Below the pieces are notes generated by a model. The model ran no database searches and was not told the DNA's origin. It saw nothing but the letters and a program-made list of their open reading frames with translations. From the NCBI GenBank assembly GCA_031363085.1, contig JANLTU010000167.1, positions 4,297 to 68,296 on the forward strand: 64,000 bases of DNA. The letters are read 5' to 3'. The stretch is from UBA6921 sp031363085 (GTDB lineage: Bacteria > Pseudomonadota > Gammaproteobacteria > SG8-11). The translations under genes and the position numbers were made by a program. This document shows positions 33,924-41,508 of the stretch, one piece after another; position 1 is the first letter of the stretch; each line of letters opens with the position of its first letter.

Positions 33924-34587
33924 TTTATCCATTTTGCATTTGATTCTCAATGCCAGCCATGTGGTGCAGCTCATCATGGCGAGTCTGTTGTTAGTGTCGC
34001 TGATTTCCTGGACGCGTACCTTCCGTAAGGCGGGCGTGCTCAAACACGCGCGGCGCGAGGCGGATGCCTTTGAAGACAAATTCTGGTCGGGCGGCGATCT
34101 CACCCAGCTTTACACCAGCATCACCTCGCGTCCGCACAATCGCGCCGGCATGGAAATGATTTTCGAGTCCGGCTTTCGCGAATTTGCCCGCTTGCGCCAG
34201 CAGCACACCGCCGAGCCCAAGGCGGTGCTCGACGGCGCGCAGCGCGCCATGCGCATCGCACTGGCGCGCGAGATCGACCGGTTGGAAACCAACCTGCCGT
34301 TTCTGGCCACGGTCGGTTCCACCAGCCCGTACGTCGGTTTGTTCGGTACCGTATGGGGCATCATGAATTCATTTCGCGCGCTGGGTAACCTGAAGCAAGC
34401 CACCTTAGGCTTGGTGGCGCCGGGCATTGCCGAAGCACTGATTGCGACCGCAATGGGTTTGTTCGCGGCGATTCCGGCGGTGATTGCCTACAACCGTTTC
34501 GTCAATGAGGTGGATCGACTGGAAAACCGCTACGCCAATTTTCTCGATGAGTTTTCCAATATTCTGCAACGGCAGGCGTTCAAGTAA
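33913..34587 (+). CDS. tolQ: Tol-Pal system inner-membrane proton channel subunit TolQ
   Basis: Energises TolA using the proton gradient, with TolR. The start is GTG 33913, inside the end of ybgC, giving VNVDLSILHLILNASHVVQ, the normal periplasmic N-terminus. First membrane helix around residues 14-35; the paired helices carry ATVGSTSPYVGLFGTVWGIM and PGIAEALIATAMGLFAAIPAVIAYN, the conserved MotA/TolQ/ExbB signature. 224 aa. Confidence 0.96.
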   Translation: MNVDLSILHLILNASHVVQLIMASLLLVSLISWTRTFRKAGVLKHARREADAFEDKFWSGGDLTQLYTSITSRPHNRAGMEMIFESGFREFARLRQQHTAEPKAVLDGAQRAMRIALAREIDRLETNLPFLATVGSTSPYVGLFGTVWGIMNSFRALGNLKQATLGLVAPGIAEALIATAMGLFAAIPAVIAYNRFVNEVDRLENRYANFLDEFSNILQRQAFK

Positions 34588-34620
34588 TGCGCCGCAGCAA
34601 ATTCAGTGACGGGGTGAAAC

Positions 34621-35061
34621 ATGGCTGACACCCACAAGCGCAAAAAACGCCGCAGCATGTCCGAAATCAACGTGGTGCCCTATATTGACGTCACCTTGGT
34701 GTTGCTGGTGATCTTCATGGTCACCGCGCCGCTGCTCACGCAAGGCGTGCAGGTCGAGTTACCCAAAGCAGCATCGGAACCGATGGCCGGGGACAACAAG
34801 GAACCTTTGGTCGTCACCGTGAACAAACAGGGCAACTATTTCGTGAACATCGGCGATGAACAGGAAAAGCCCATCGACAATGACGTGCTGGTGGCGCGGA
34901 TTGCCGCTGTGTTGCGCAACCAGCCCGGTACGCCCGTCATGGTGCGCGGCGACAAAGACGTGAACTACGGCAAAGTCGTCACCGCGATGGCCTTGTTGCA
35001 AAAAGCCGGAGCGCCGCAGGTGGGGCTGGTGACTGAGACGCCTGAATCCGTGAAGAAATAA
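34621..35061 (+). CDS. tolR: Tol-Pal system protein TolR
   Basis: Inner-membrane partner of TolQ. The single helix VVPYIDVTLVLLVIFMVTAP carries the essential Asp of the proton path. A periplasmic domain follows with the ExbD/TolR fold (VVTVNKQGNYFVN, VMVRGDKDVNYGKVVTAMALLQKAG). 146 aa. The tolA gene starts 6 bases after its stop. Confidence 0.97.
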   Translation: MADTHKRKKRRSMSEINVVPYIDVTLVLLVIFMVTAPLLTQGVQVELPKAASEPMAGDNKEPLVVTVNKQGNYFVNIGDEQEKPIDNDVLVARIAAVLRNQPGTPVMVRGDKDVNYGKVVTAMALLQKAGAPQVGLVTETPESVKK

Positions 35062-35067
35062 GCGCGC

Positions 35068-35928
35068 ATGTCCAAGGTAAAAGAAAACGCCGTTCCCTTC
35101 ACTCTGTCGGTGCTGATGCATGTCGCCATCGGTGTGTTATTTGTGGCGAGCCTGGAATTTTCACCTAAAACACAGCGCCCGCTAACGCCGGAAGTCAACG
35201 TCATCGAAGCGGTTACAGTCGATGAAAGAAAAATTCAGCACGAGCTTGACAAATTAAAGAAGGCCGAGCAACGCAAAAAAGACGAAGAGGACCGTCATCA
35301 ACGCGAACTGGAGTCCGACGCGCAGCGCGCCAAACGGCTACGCGAAACCGAAGAGCAGCACATTGCCGAACTGAAGAAAAAGAAAGAACAAGAGAAGCAA
35401 AGCCTCACTGAATTGGAGAAAAAGAAAAAATCCGAGACCGAGCTTGCCGTGAAGGAACAGGAGCATATTAAGAGGCTGAAAAAAGACAGCGAGGAATTAG
35501 CGCTCAAGAACAAGCAGGAACAACAGCAGGTCGAAAAGCTTGCAACCAAGCGCAAGATGGAAGAAGAGCAGGCCGCCGACCGTGCGCGTCAGGAGGCGCT
35601 GAAAAAACAGCAGGAACGTGCGCGGGCCGCACGAGACAAGGAAGCAACCAAACTGGTTGAAGACTTCACATTGCAAATCAAAGCTAAAATCGGGAGCGTC
35701 TGGATCAAGCCCACTAATTTCGCGCCTGGTTCGGAATGCACAATATCGGTGAGGCTCATTCCCACGGGTGACGTGGTTACCAGCAAGTTGAGCAACTGCA
35801 GTGGCGATGATATTTTTAGCCGCTCGGTCGAGGCAGCGATACAAAAAGCATCGCCTTTACCTGTCCCCAAGGATGATCCAGAGGCATTTAATCAAATGCG
35901 GGAAATCAACTTCGTGTTCAAGCCCTAA
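35068..35928 (+). CDS. tolA: Tol-Pal system protein TolA
   Basis: One N-terminal helix (FTLSVLMHVAIGVLFVASLEF) anchors TolA to TolQR; its SHLSL-type motif appears as SVLMHV. Residues about 50-195 are a Lys/Glu-rich helical rod (for example KKAEQRKKDEEDRHQREL) that spans the periplasm. The C-terminal domain (about 200-286, DFTLQIKAKIGSVWIKPTN to EINFVFKP, with a Cys pair) contacts TolB/Pal. At 286 aa the rod is shorter than in E. coli (421 aa). The stop is directly followed by the tolB ATG. Confidence 0.95.
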   Translation: MSKVKENAVPFTLSVLMHVAIGVLFVASLEFSPKTQRPLTPEVNVIEAVTVDERKIQHELDKLKKAEQRKKDEEDRHQRELESDAQRAKRLRETEEQHIAELKKKKEQEKQSLTELEKKKKSETELAVKEQEHIKRLKKDSEELALKNKQEQQQVEKLATKRKMEEEQAADRARQEALKKQQERARAARDKEATKLVEDFTLQIKAKIGSVWIKPTNFAPGSECTISVRLIPTGDVVTSKLSNCSGDDIFSRSVEAAIQKASPLPVPKDDPEAFNQMREINFVFKP

Positions 35929-37257
35929 ATGACTACTACTTTTTTTAGCCGTACTGCGACGCTGCTTTTTATGCTCATCGGAAGCTCGGTGGTGCACGCG
36001 GCCTTGACGATTGAAATTACCGAGGGTGTGTCAGACAAGCTGCCCATCGCCATCGTGCCGTTTGCATCGGAAGGTGCCGATGCTTTAGTAGGCAGTGATC
36101 TGACCACGGTGGTGGCGGCAGATTTATTTCGCAGCGGGCGTTTTAAAGTGCTGCCACAAACCGACTTGGTGGCGCGTCCCAGCGATCCGGCTAAAGTCAA
36201 CTTCCTCGACTGGCGGCTGCTGGGCCAGGACAACTTGCTGATCGGTTCGGTCAAAGCCACCCCACAGGGTTACGAGGTGCGTTTTTTTCTGTTTGACGTG
36301 TTAAAGGGACAGCAAATCAAGGCTTTTAGCCTGCCGGCGCAGCCCGCCACCTTGCGTGTAACGGCGCACAAAATCAGCGACATGGTGTATGAAGCGTTAA
36401 TCGGCGAGCCGGGTGCGTTCAGTACGCGGGTCGCCTATGTGACGGTGCAGCACAAAGCCGCGGCTGCCAGCGTGCATACCTTGTGGATTGCCGATGCCGA
36501 CGGTTTTGGCCCGCGTGACATTTTAAATTCGCCGACCGAAATCATGTCGCCAGCGTGGTCGCCGGACGGGGCCAAGCTGGCCTATTCGCGCTTTGAGAAT
36601 GATCACTTTGTGCTCTATGTGCAAGACGTTGCAACCGGCACGCGCGAGATCGTGGCGAATGCGCTCGGTCACAACGGCGCTCCGGCATGGTCGCCGGACG
36701 GCAGCAAGCTTGCGCTGGCCATGCAGCATAAGCGTTCTCCCGGCGATGCGGGCAATTTTGACATTTACATTCTTGATCTACGCAGCAAGGTGTTTACGCG
36801 GTTTACTGAGCATTGGGCGGTGGAGACACACCCGGCTTGGTCACCGGATGGTCGCTTTATTGTGTTCACGTCGGACCGCAGCGGTCGGCCGCAGATTTAC
36901 CGCAAAGCGGTTGCCGGCGGTAAGGAAGAGCGCTTGACATTTGAAGGTGCGGAAAATGATCGCGCGTCATTTGCGCCGAACGGAAAAATGCTGGCCATGA
37001 TTCATGCAAATGGTGGAGAATACCGCGTCGCCGTGTTAGACCTTGAGACGAGCCAGTTGCGCGTTTTGACTGACAGCAGTTTGGACGAATCCCCGAGTTT
37101 TGCGCCCAATGGCAGTATGATCATTTACGCCACGACGTTTAAAAACGCGAAAATTTTGGCTGCAGTTTCGGTGGATGGCCGAGTAAAGCAGCGCCTCTCG
37201 CAAGAGGGACGCGTACTTGATCCGGCGTGGTCACCTTTGTTACGAATTTCACAATAA
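35929..37257 (+). CDS. tolB: Tol-Pal system periplasmic beta-propeller protein TolB
   Basis: The signal peptide (TLLFMLIGSSVVHA) is followed by the TolB N-terminal domain (LPIAIVPFASEG, LVGSDLTTVVAADLFRSGRF) and a six-bladed propeller with repeated SPAWSPDGAKLAYSRFE, APAWSPDGSKLALAM, HPAWSPDGRFIVFTSDR, ASFAPNGKMLA and SPSFAPNGSMIIY blades. It links Pal and TolA during outer-membrane constriction. The ATG abuts the tolA stop codon with no gap. Confidence 0.97.
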   Translation: MTTTFFSRTATLLFMLIGSSVVHAALTIEITEGVSDKLPIAIVPFASEGADALVGSDLTTVVAADLFRSGRFKVLPQTDLVARPSDPAKVNFLDWRLLGQDNLLIGSVKATPQGYEVRFFLFDVLKGQQIKAFSLPAQPATLRVTAHKISDMVYEALIGEPGAFSTRVAYVTVQHKAAAASVHTLWIADADGFGPRDILNSPTEIMSPAWSPDGAKLAYSRFENDHFVLYVQDVATGTREIVANALGHNGAPAWSPDGSKLALAMQHKRSPGDAGNFDIYILDLRSKVFTRFTEHWAVETHPAWSPDGRFIVFTSDRSGRPQIYRKAVAGGKEERLTFEGAENDRASFAPNGKMLAMIHANGGEYRVAVLDLETSQLRVLTDSSLDESPSFAPNGSMIIYATTFKNAKILAAVSVDGRVKQRLSQEGRVLDPAWSPLLRISQ

Positions 37258-37263
37258 TTGTTC

Positions 37264-37292
37264 AACCTTAATTTTAACTTTAATTTTAATTT
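37264..37292 (+). repeat. AT-rich short direct repeats in the tolB-pal spacer
   Basis: The pal leader contains TTAATTTTAAC, TTTAATTTTAA and TTTAA in succession, unlike the surrounding GC-rich DNA. It lies just upstream of the pal Shine-Dalgarno. It may act as an unstructured translation-enhancing or RNase E-sensitive segment; that is inference. Confidence 0.5.
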
Positions 37293-37309
37293 AATGAGGA
37301 GTGCTTTAC

Positions 37310-37873
37310 ATGCGCGCGTTGAAATCACTTGTCCTGTTGGCGTTACCCGTTGCGATACTATTCGGTTGCTCATCCACTCCTGAGCAGCCGACGGAGGTCA
37401 AGGCGACCGGGACTACCAAATCCAAGACAGATGCCTCAGCAACTACCAAACCCGATGGCGGCGCGGGTGCCGGTAGCGCCACGCCGATTGACGCGTCCAA
37501 GGGTGCGAAGTCCGATTCGAGCGACAAATCCACCGGCCCGGGCAATTTAAAGAACACGGTGTATTTTGATTTCGACCGCTTTGATATCAAGCCTGAGTTC
37601 CGCGAGGCGGTCTTGGCGCATGCGGCGTATTTGACCAAAAATCCGGGCGCGACCGTGAAGATTGAAGGCCATTGCGACGAACGCGGCACCCGTGAATACA
37701 ATATTGCGTTGGGTGATCGTCGTGCGACCGCTGTGCGGCAATTGCTGAAATTGCAGGGGGTTGCCGACAAACAGATCGCCACCATCAGCTTTGGTGAAGA
37801 GCGTCCGGTGGCCTTGGGTCACGACGAAGATTCCTGGTGGCAGAATCGCCGTGCGGTGTTCGCATATCGCTAA
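37310..37873 (+). CDS. pal: peptidoglycan-associated lipoprotein Pal
   Basis: Lipoprotein signal with lipobox FGCS (VAILFGCSSTPEQ). A Ser/Thr/Lys-rich linker leads to the OmpA-like domain: VYFDFDRFDIKPEFREAV, VKIEGHCDERGTREYNIALG and the terminal ISFGEERPVALGHDE...NRRAVFAYR, which binds peptidoglycan. ATG 37310 has GAGGAG at 10 bases; an in-frame GTG at 37301 overlaps that Shine-Dalgarno and is unlikely. The 5' leader carries AT-rich repeats (see separate entry). Confidence 0.97.
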   Translation: MRALKSLVLLALPVAILFGCSSTPEQPTEVKATGTTKSKTDASATTKPDGGAGAGSATPIDASKGAKSDSSDKSTGPGNLKNTVYFDFDRFDIKPEFREAVLAHAAYLTKNPGATVKIEGHCDERGTREYNIALGDRRATAVRQLLKLQGVADKQIATISFGEERPVALGHDEDSWWQNRRAVFAYR

Positions 37874-37978
37874 CGCGCTGCGGCTTTAGGTGCGGTCACC
37901 CTCAATATCGAAACATGAAACGGCGTCTTTTCCGCAGAGCGATGTTGCAACTCTTCCAACCCTGCGTAAAGCCCGCAC

Positions 37979-38050
37979 GGTTGGGAATCATCGCGATAGC
38001 TACGGCTATTCTTCCTCGTTGCGCCTTGCCCTGCGAAAAAATCTAATTCC
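37979..38050. repeat. possible interspersed repeat in the pal-cpoB spacer
   Basis: The 293-base spacer between pal and cpoB is long for this operon. The segment beginning GGTTGGGAATCATCGCGATA and ending AATCTAATTCCT, with ATAGC-TACG-GCTAT inside, resembles dispersed intergenic repeats I recall from other gammaproteobacterial genomes. No second copy exists in this window, so the identification is from memory and unverified. A CCGCGC/GCGCGG hairpin follows at 38053-38072. Confidence 0.3.
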
Positions 38051-38166
38051 TACCGCGCTGGCTTTTGCGCGGGGAGGGGGCATCGGTTTCAATTTGTTCC
38101 GATACTTGAGGGTGACCACACTAACGGGGCGCTCATGTGGGCGTCCCACTTGCTGGAGCAACACGG

Positions 38167-38949
38167 ATGAAAAAAACGGTTCGCAATAATGTTCTCGCCG
38201 GCTTGTCCGGCGTTTTTGTTTGTGCCAGTTCGGTTTATGCCGCACAAGCGCCGGTGGTTGACATTACCTCCAGCGGAGCGCGCACTCGCGGTGGCCCGAC
38301 CATGGACGAACGCGTCACCAAACTGGAAAGCGTGCTGGAAAATCGCACATTGGAAGAATTTGCGGCGCGCCTTGACGCCATGCAGCAGGACCTGCAGCGC
38401 TTGCAGGGAGACGCTGAAACCGTCAACCACAGTATCGAAGACCTCGTGCGCAAACAACGCGAGCTGTACCTGGATCTGGACCATCGTTTGCGTGTCCTTG
38501 AAACGGCACAACACTCGTCCAGCGGGTCGGGTGAGCTTGCGCCGGGCGCGGCGGCCGGCAGCGGCGATGAGCGCGCGAACTATGACGCGGCGTTTGCGAC
38601 TCTGCGCGACGGAAAATATGAACAGGCGATTGTCGAGTTGCAGGATTTCCTGAAAAAATACCCCAGCAGTGAATACACCGCCAATGCGCAATATTGGTTG
38701 GGCGAGGCATTTTATGTGCAGCATCGTTATGATGTCGCGTTGCTTGCATTCGAGCGCATCGTGACCCGTTACCCGTCCAGTCCAAAATTCTCCGATGCCT
38801 TGCTGAAGCTGGGATTGACGCAATACGAGCTGGGCGCATGGGATAAATCTTCGCAAGCACTTAAAGAAGTGGTGGCTAAATTTCCCAATACCTCGCAAGC
38901 ACAACTCGCCTCTCAGCATTTGGAGCAACTCAAGCGCGAAGGGCATTAG
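38167..38949 (+). CDS. cpoB: cell division coordinator CpoB (YbgF)
   Basis: ATG 38167 starts a signal peptide (KKTVRNNVLAGLSGVFVCAS, cleavage near VYAAQA). An N-terminal coiled coil (about residues 50-120, MDERVTKLESVLENRTL to DHRLRVLE) is followed by three TPR-like repeats (YDAAFATLRDGKYEQAIVEL, NAQYWLGEAFYVQHRYDVAL, LLKLGLTQYELGAWDKSSQ). CpoB couples Tol-Pal with peptidoglycan synthesis in E. coli. 260 aa, normal. The signal-peptide region of the gene also forms a terminator-like hairpin (38196-38220). Confidence 0.96.
   Translation: MKKTVRNNVLAGLSGVFVCASSVYAAQAPVVDITSSGARTRGGPTMDERVTKLESVLENRTLEEFAARLDAMQQDLQRLQGDAETVNHSIEDLVRKQRELYLDLDHRLRVLETAQHSSSGSGELAPGAAAGSGDERANYDAAFATLRDGKYEQAIVELQDFLKKYPSSEYTANAQYWLGEAFYVQHRYDVALLAFERIVTRYPSSPKFSDALLKLGLTQYELGAWDKSSQALKEVVAKFPNTSQAQLASQHLEQLKREGH
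38196..38220 (+). terminator. terminator-shaped hairpin inside the cpoB signal-peptide coding region
   Basis: CGCCGG (38196-38201), loop CTTGT, CCGGCG (38207-38212), then TTTTTGTT. The stem and T-run have the form of an intrinsic terminator but lie at codons 10-17 of cpoB. The residues encoded (AGLSGVF) are an unremarkable signal-peptide core, so the hairpin could be chance or could set the pal:cpoB ratio. Confidence 0.4.
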
Positions 38950-39013
38950 CGATGATGCGCTAGTTTCGAACCAGCACTGTTAGCGCGATAAAAATTACGC
39001 TTGGGAATGTTTG

Positions 39014-39691
39014 ATGAAGGTATTAACTCCTACCCAAACCGACCTTGCGCCACCGCAACTGCGCATCACTGAAATCTTTCACTCGCTGCAAGGCGAGGCG
39101 CGCGACGTGGGCTGGCCGACGGTGTTTGTGCGTCTCACCGGGTGCCCGTTGCGTTGTGGTTATTGCGACACCGCGTATGCGTTTCAGGGCGGCGAGTGGA
39201 GGACTAGCGCAGAGATTCTGAGCGTGGTCGCAGGTTATGGTGCGCGCCATGTGTGCGTGACCGGCGGTGAACCGCTGGCGCAAAAAAACTGCCTCATGTT
39301 GCTCGGCGCGTTGTGCCAGGCCGGATATGAGGTTTCGCTGGAAACCAGCGGCGCTTTGGACATCTCGACGGTGGATGCCCGGGTGGTGCGCGTGGTTGAC
39401 TTGAAGACACCCGGCTCAGGCGAGGTGTCGCGTAATCTTCTGAGTAATTTCGAACATCTGCGCGTGCATGATCAAATCAAGTTCGTGATTTGCGACCGCG
39501 CCGACTACGACTGGGCCAAACAGATGCTCGCGACGCATCAACTCAACACGCGCTGCGAACTATTATTTTCTCCAAGCTACGGCCAACTCGAAGCCAAGCA
39601 CTTAGCGCAATGGATTCTGGACGACCATTTACCGGTGCGCTTTCAACTGCAATTGCACAAGGTCATCTGGGGAGAAGAGCGCGGGCGCTAA
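39014..39691 (+). CDS. queE: 7-carboxy-7-deazaguanine synthase QueE
   Basis: Radical SAM enzyme of queuosine synthesis. The cluster-binding motif is TGCPLRCGYCDTAYAF (C-x3-C-x2-C) after LRITEIFHSLQGEARDVG; VCVTGGEPLAQKNC and VSLETSGALD are the GGE and strand 4 motifs. ATG 39014 is preferred over TTG 39011. 225 aa fits. The next gene on this strand, queC, is 1 kb away with an antisense gene between them. Confidence 0.96.
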   Translation: MKVLTPTQTDLAPPQLRITEIFHSLQGEARDVGWPTVFVRLTGCPLRCGYCDTAYAFQGGEWRTSAEILSVVAGYGARHVCVTGGEPLAQKNCLMLLGALCQAGYEVSLETSGALDISTVDARVVRVVDLKTPGSGEVSRNLLSNFEHLRVHDQIKFVICDRADYDWAKQMLATHQLNTRCELLFSPSYGQLEAKHLAQWILDDHLPVRFQLQLHKVIWGEERGR

Positions 39692-39703
39692 TACAAAACC
39701 CGA

Positions 39704-39730
39704 ACGCCGGTCTCGTTGCGAGACCGGCGT
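39704..39730. terminator. strong bidirectional terminator between queE and the convergent membrane-protein gene
   Basis: A perfect 12-bp stem (ACGCCGGTCTCG / CGAGACCGGCGT) with a TTG loop, 12 bases after the queE stop and 13 from the convergent stop. On the minus strand it is followed by TTCGGGTTTTG, a modest T-run. Confidence 0.8.
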
Positions 39731-39743
39731 GGGTTAAATCCGC

Positions 39744-40547
39744 TTAAAACTCGAATTCGAGATAGGTCTTGAATGCGACTTGGTCGGATTTGGTTTTATC
39801 GTTGACACCAAACGCGACACCGACATTGATCCACAACTCGGGTGCGAGGTTATATTCCACCGTCGGCACCAAGTAGTGTGAGTTTTGGCTGGGGATCATT
39901 TTTGCGATTTCACCCATCTTGCCATAGGCTTCCAAGCCGATGTTCATTCCCTCGTTAATTTTTAGGTATAAACCAGTGGCGTATTCGAATTCCATCGGCT
40001 CCGCACTATTAGGGCCGCCAAGAGCTTTTTCGAATTTTGGGTTCAAGCGTAGATCCCAGTCAGTCCATTTTTTTTGCAAAATAATACGTGCTTCAAGTTT
40101 GTCACCACTATCACCGAGATATTTTTCACGCGGGGCGTAATATTCGAAGTAAACAGACGCATCGAAGAAGCGCTCAGCATCTTTAAAAAGTTTAACGCGT
40201 GAAACCACTGCGCGGGTTTGCGCATAGCGCGGCCCGCCGCCTTTGGCAGCTTCAAAATCGCTGTACACGCCGATAGCGAAACTGTCGCTGATACCGTATT
40301 CGAGTTCTACCGTGTGTCCTTTCATGCCTTCACGGGTGTTAGGCATAGCCTTGCCAACGACGCTCGACTCCAATTTGGACTGTGCGATGTAGTCAAAAAA
40401 ATACACGACTTCCATTTCGTTTTGTTTCGGCTGACCGGCACCGTACACCTTGAAGTGGTTTGCTTGCGCCGTGTTGGCCGCCAGCAACGCAGCAGATGAC
40501 AACGTGATCCAGGTGGCGTGTTTTAGTAACGTTGTTACGGATTTCAT
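39744..40547 (-). CDS. outer-membrane beta-barrel-like protein of unknown function (267 aa)
   Basis: ATG 40547 follows a purine-rich GGGAGAAGGAA ribosome-binding site. The signal peptide is KSVTTLLKHATWITLSSAAL with cleavage near NTAQANH. The mature part alternates polar and hydrophobic residues in strands typical of outer-membrane barrels (VVYFFDYIAQSKLE, VELEYGISDSFAIGVYSDFE, RIILQKKWTDWDLRLNPKFE) and ends in Phe (KTYLEFEF), as barrel proteins do. No porin family is recognised. It lies antisense between queE and queC. Confidence 0.82.
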   Translation of the reverse strand: MKSVTTLLKHATWITLSSAALLAANTAQANHFKVYGAGQPKQNEMEVVYFFDYIAQSKLESSVVGKAMPNTREGMKGHTVELEYGISDSFAIGVYSDFEAAKGGGPRYAQTRAVVSRVKLFKDAERFFDASVYFEYYAPREKYLGDSGDKLEARIILQKKWTDWDLRLNPKFEKALGGPNSAEPMEFEYATGLYLKINEGMNIGLEAYGKMGEIAKMIPSQNSHYLVPTVEYNLAPELWINVGVAFGVNDKTKSDQVAFKTYLEFEF

Positions 40548-40686
40548 TTCCTTCTCCCTTCTTGTGGTTAGTTGCCGCGAAGACTCAAAATAAGTGACGG
40601 CTCTCTGCGCGCGCGCTTGCACGCGCCGGCGGAATGGATGCTGACGGTCGTGGCTGAAACTAAACTGAATTTTTTGCTGATCACGC

Positions 40687-40692
40687 TATAAT
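40687..40692 (+). promoter_or_regulatory. predicted -10 box of queC, implying a leaderless mRNA
   Basis: A perfect TATAAT starts 12 bases before the queC ATG. Transcription would begin at or within a base or two of the ATG, and there is no Shine-Dalgarno between. The -35 (ACTGAA at 17-base spacing) is poor. Confidence 0.45.
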
Positions 40693-40698
40693 TTGCTC

Positions 40699-41385
40699 AT
40701 GATCAACTCACTTTCCGCACGCGCCGTAGTGCTGCTCTCCGGCGGTTTGGATTCCGCAACTTGCTTAGCGCTTGCAAAACAAAACGGCTACATCTGCTAC
40801 GCACTGAATTTCGACTATGGCCAACGCCATCGGGCCGAATTGACGGCGGCGCAGCGTGTAGCACAGCAACTCGGCGCAGCCGAATATCGCGTTATCAAAA
40901 TCGATCTGGCCGGTATCGGCGGTTCCGCGTTGACCGACGCCAGCATTGCCGTACCGATACACCCGGGCGTTGGCATACCCGTCACCTACGTGCCAGCGCG
41001 CAACACGGTCTTTCTGTCATTGGCCTTGGCGTGGGCGGAGGTGCTGCACGCGCAGCACATTTTTATCGGCGTGAACGCGATTGATTACTCGGGTTATCCC
41101 GACTGCCGACCCGAATACATCGCGGCCTTCGAACACATGGCCAATCTTGGCACCAAAGCGGGCATTGAAGGTCAGCTCTTCAAGATCGAAACGCCGTTGC
41201 TGCATTTGTCCAAAGCGCTCATCATTCGCGAAGGCGTGCGCCTGGGTGTTGACTATTCCTCCACCGTGTCGTGTTATTTGGCCGATGCTCAGGGTCGCGC
41301 CTGCGGTGAGTGCGATGCCTGTCGTTTTCGCGCGCAGGGATTTCGTGACGCGGGTGTGCCTGATCCAACGCGATATTCGCGCTAG
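40699..41385 (+). CDS. queC: 7-cyano-7-deazaguanine (preQ0) synthase QueC
   Basis: ATP-dependent conversion of 7-carboxy-7-deazaguanine to preQ0. The P-loop is VVLLSGGLDSATCLALA; FDYGQRHRAEL follows; the zinc site is CYLADAQGRACGECDACRFR. ATG 40699 (MINSLSARAVV) is preferred; an in-frame TTG at 40693 overlaps the -10 box and is therefore unlikely. 228 aa fits. Confidence 0.96.
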   Translation: MINSLSARAVVLLSGGLDSATCLALAKQNGYICYALNFDYGQRHRAELTAAQRVAQQLGAAEYRVIKIDLAGIGGSALTDASIAVPIHPGVGIPVTYVPARNTVFLSLALAWAEVLHAQHIFIGVNAIDYSGYPDCRPEYIAAFEHMANLGTKAGIEGQLFKIETPLLHLSKALIIREGVRLGVDYSSTVSCYLADAQGRACGECDACRFRAQGFRDAGVPDPTRYSR

Positions 41386-41508
41386 AGGCCGATTTCGGTT
41401 CATGTCTCGGTATGATTTTCAGGTTTATCTAAAGTGTGACTGCATCAAGTTGTCACGACTCCCCGTCGATACAGTGGCGATTCCAGTGACGACAGGCGAG
41501 AACCCTTT

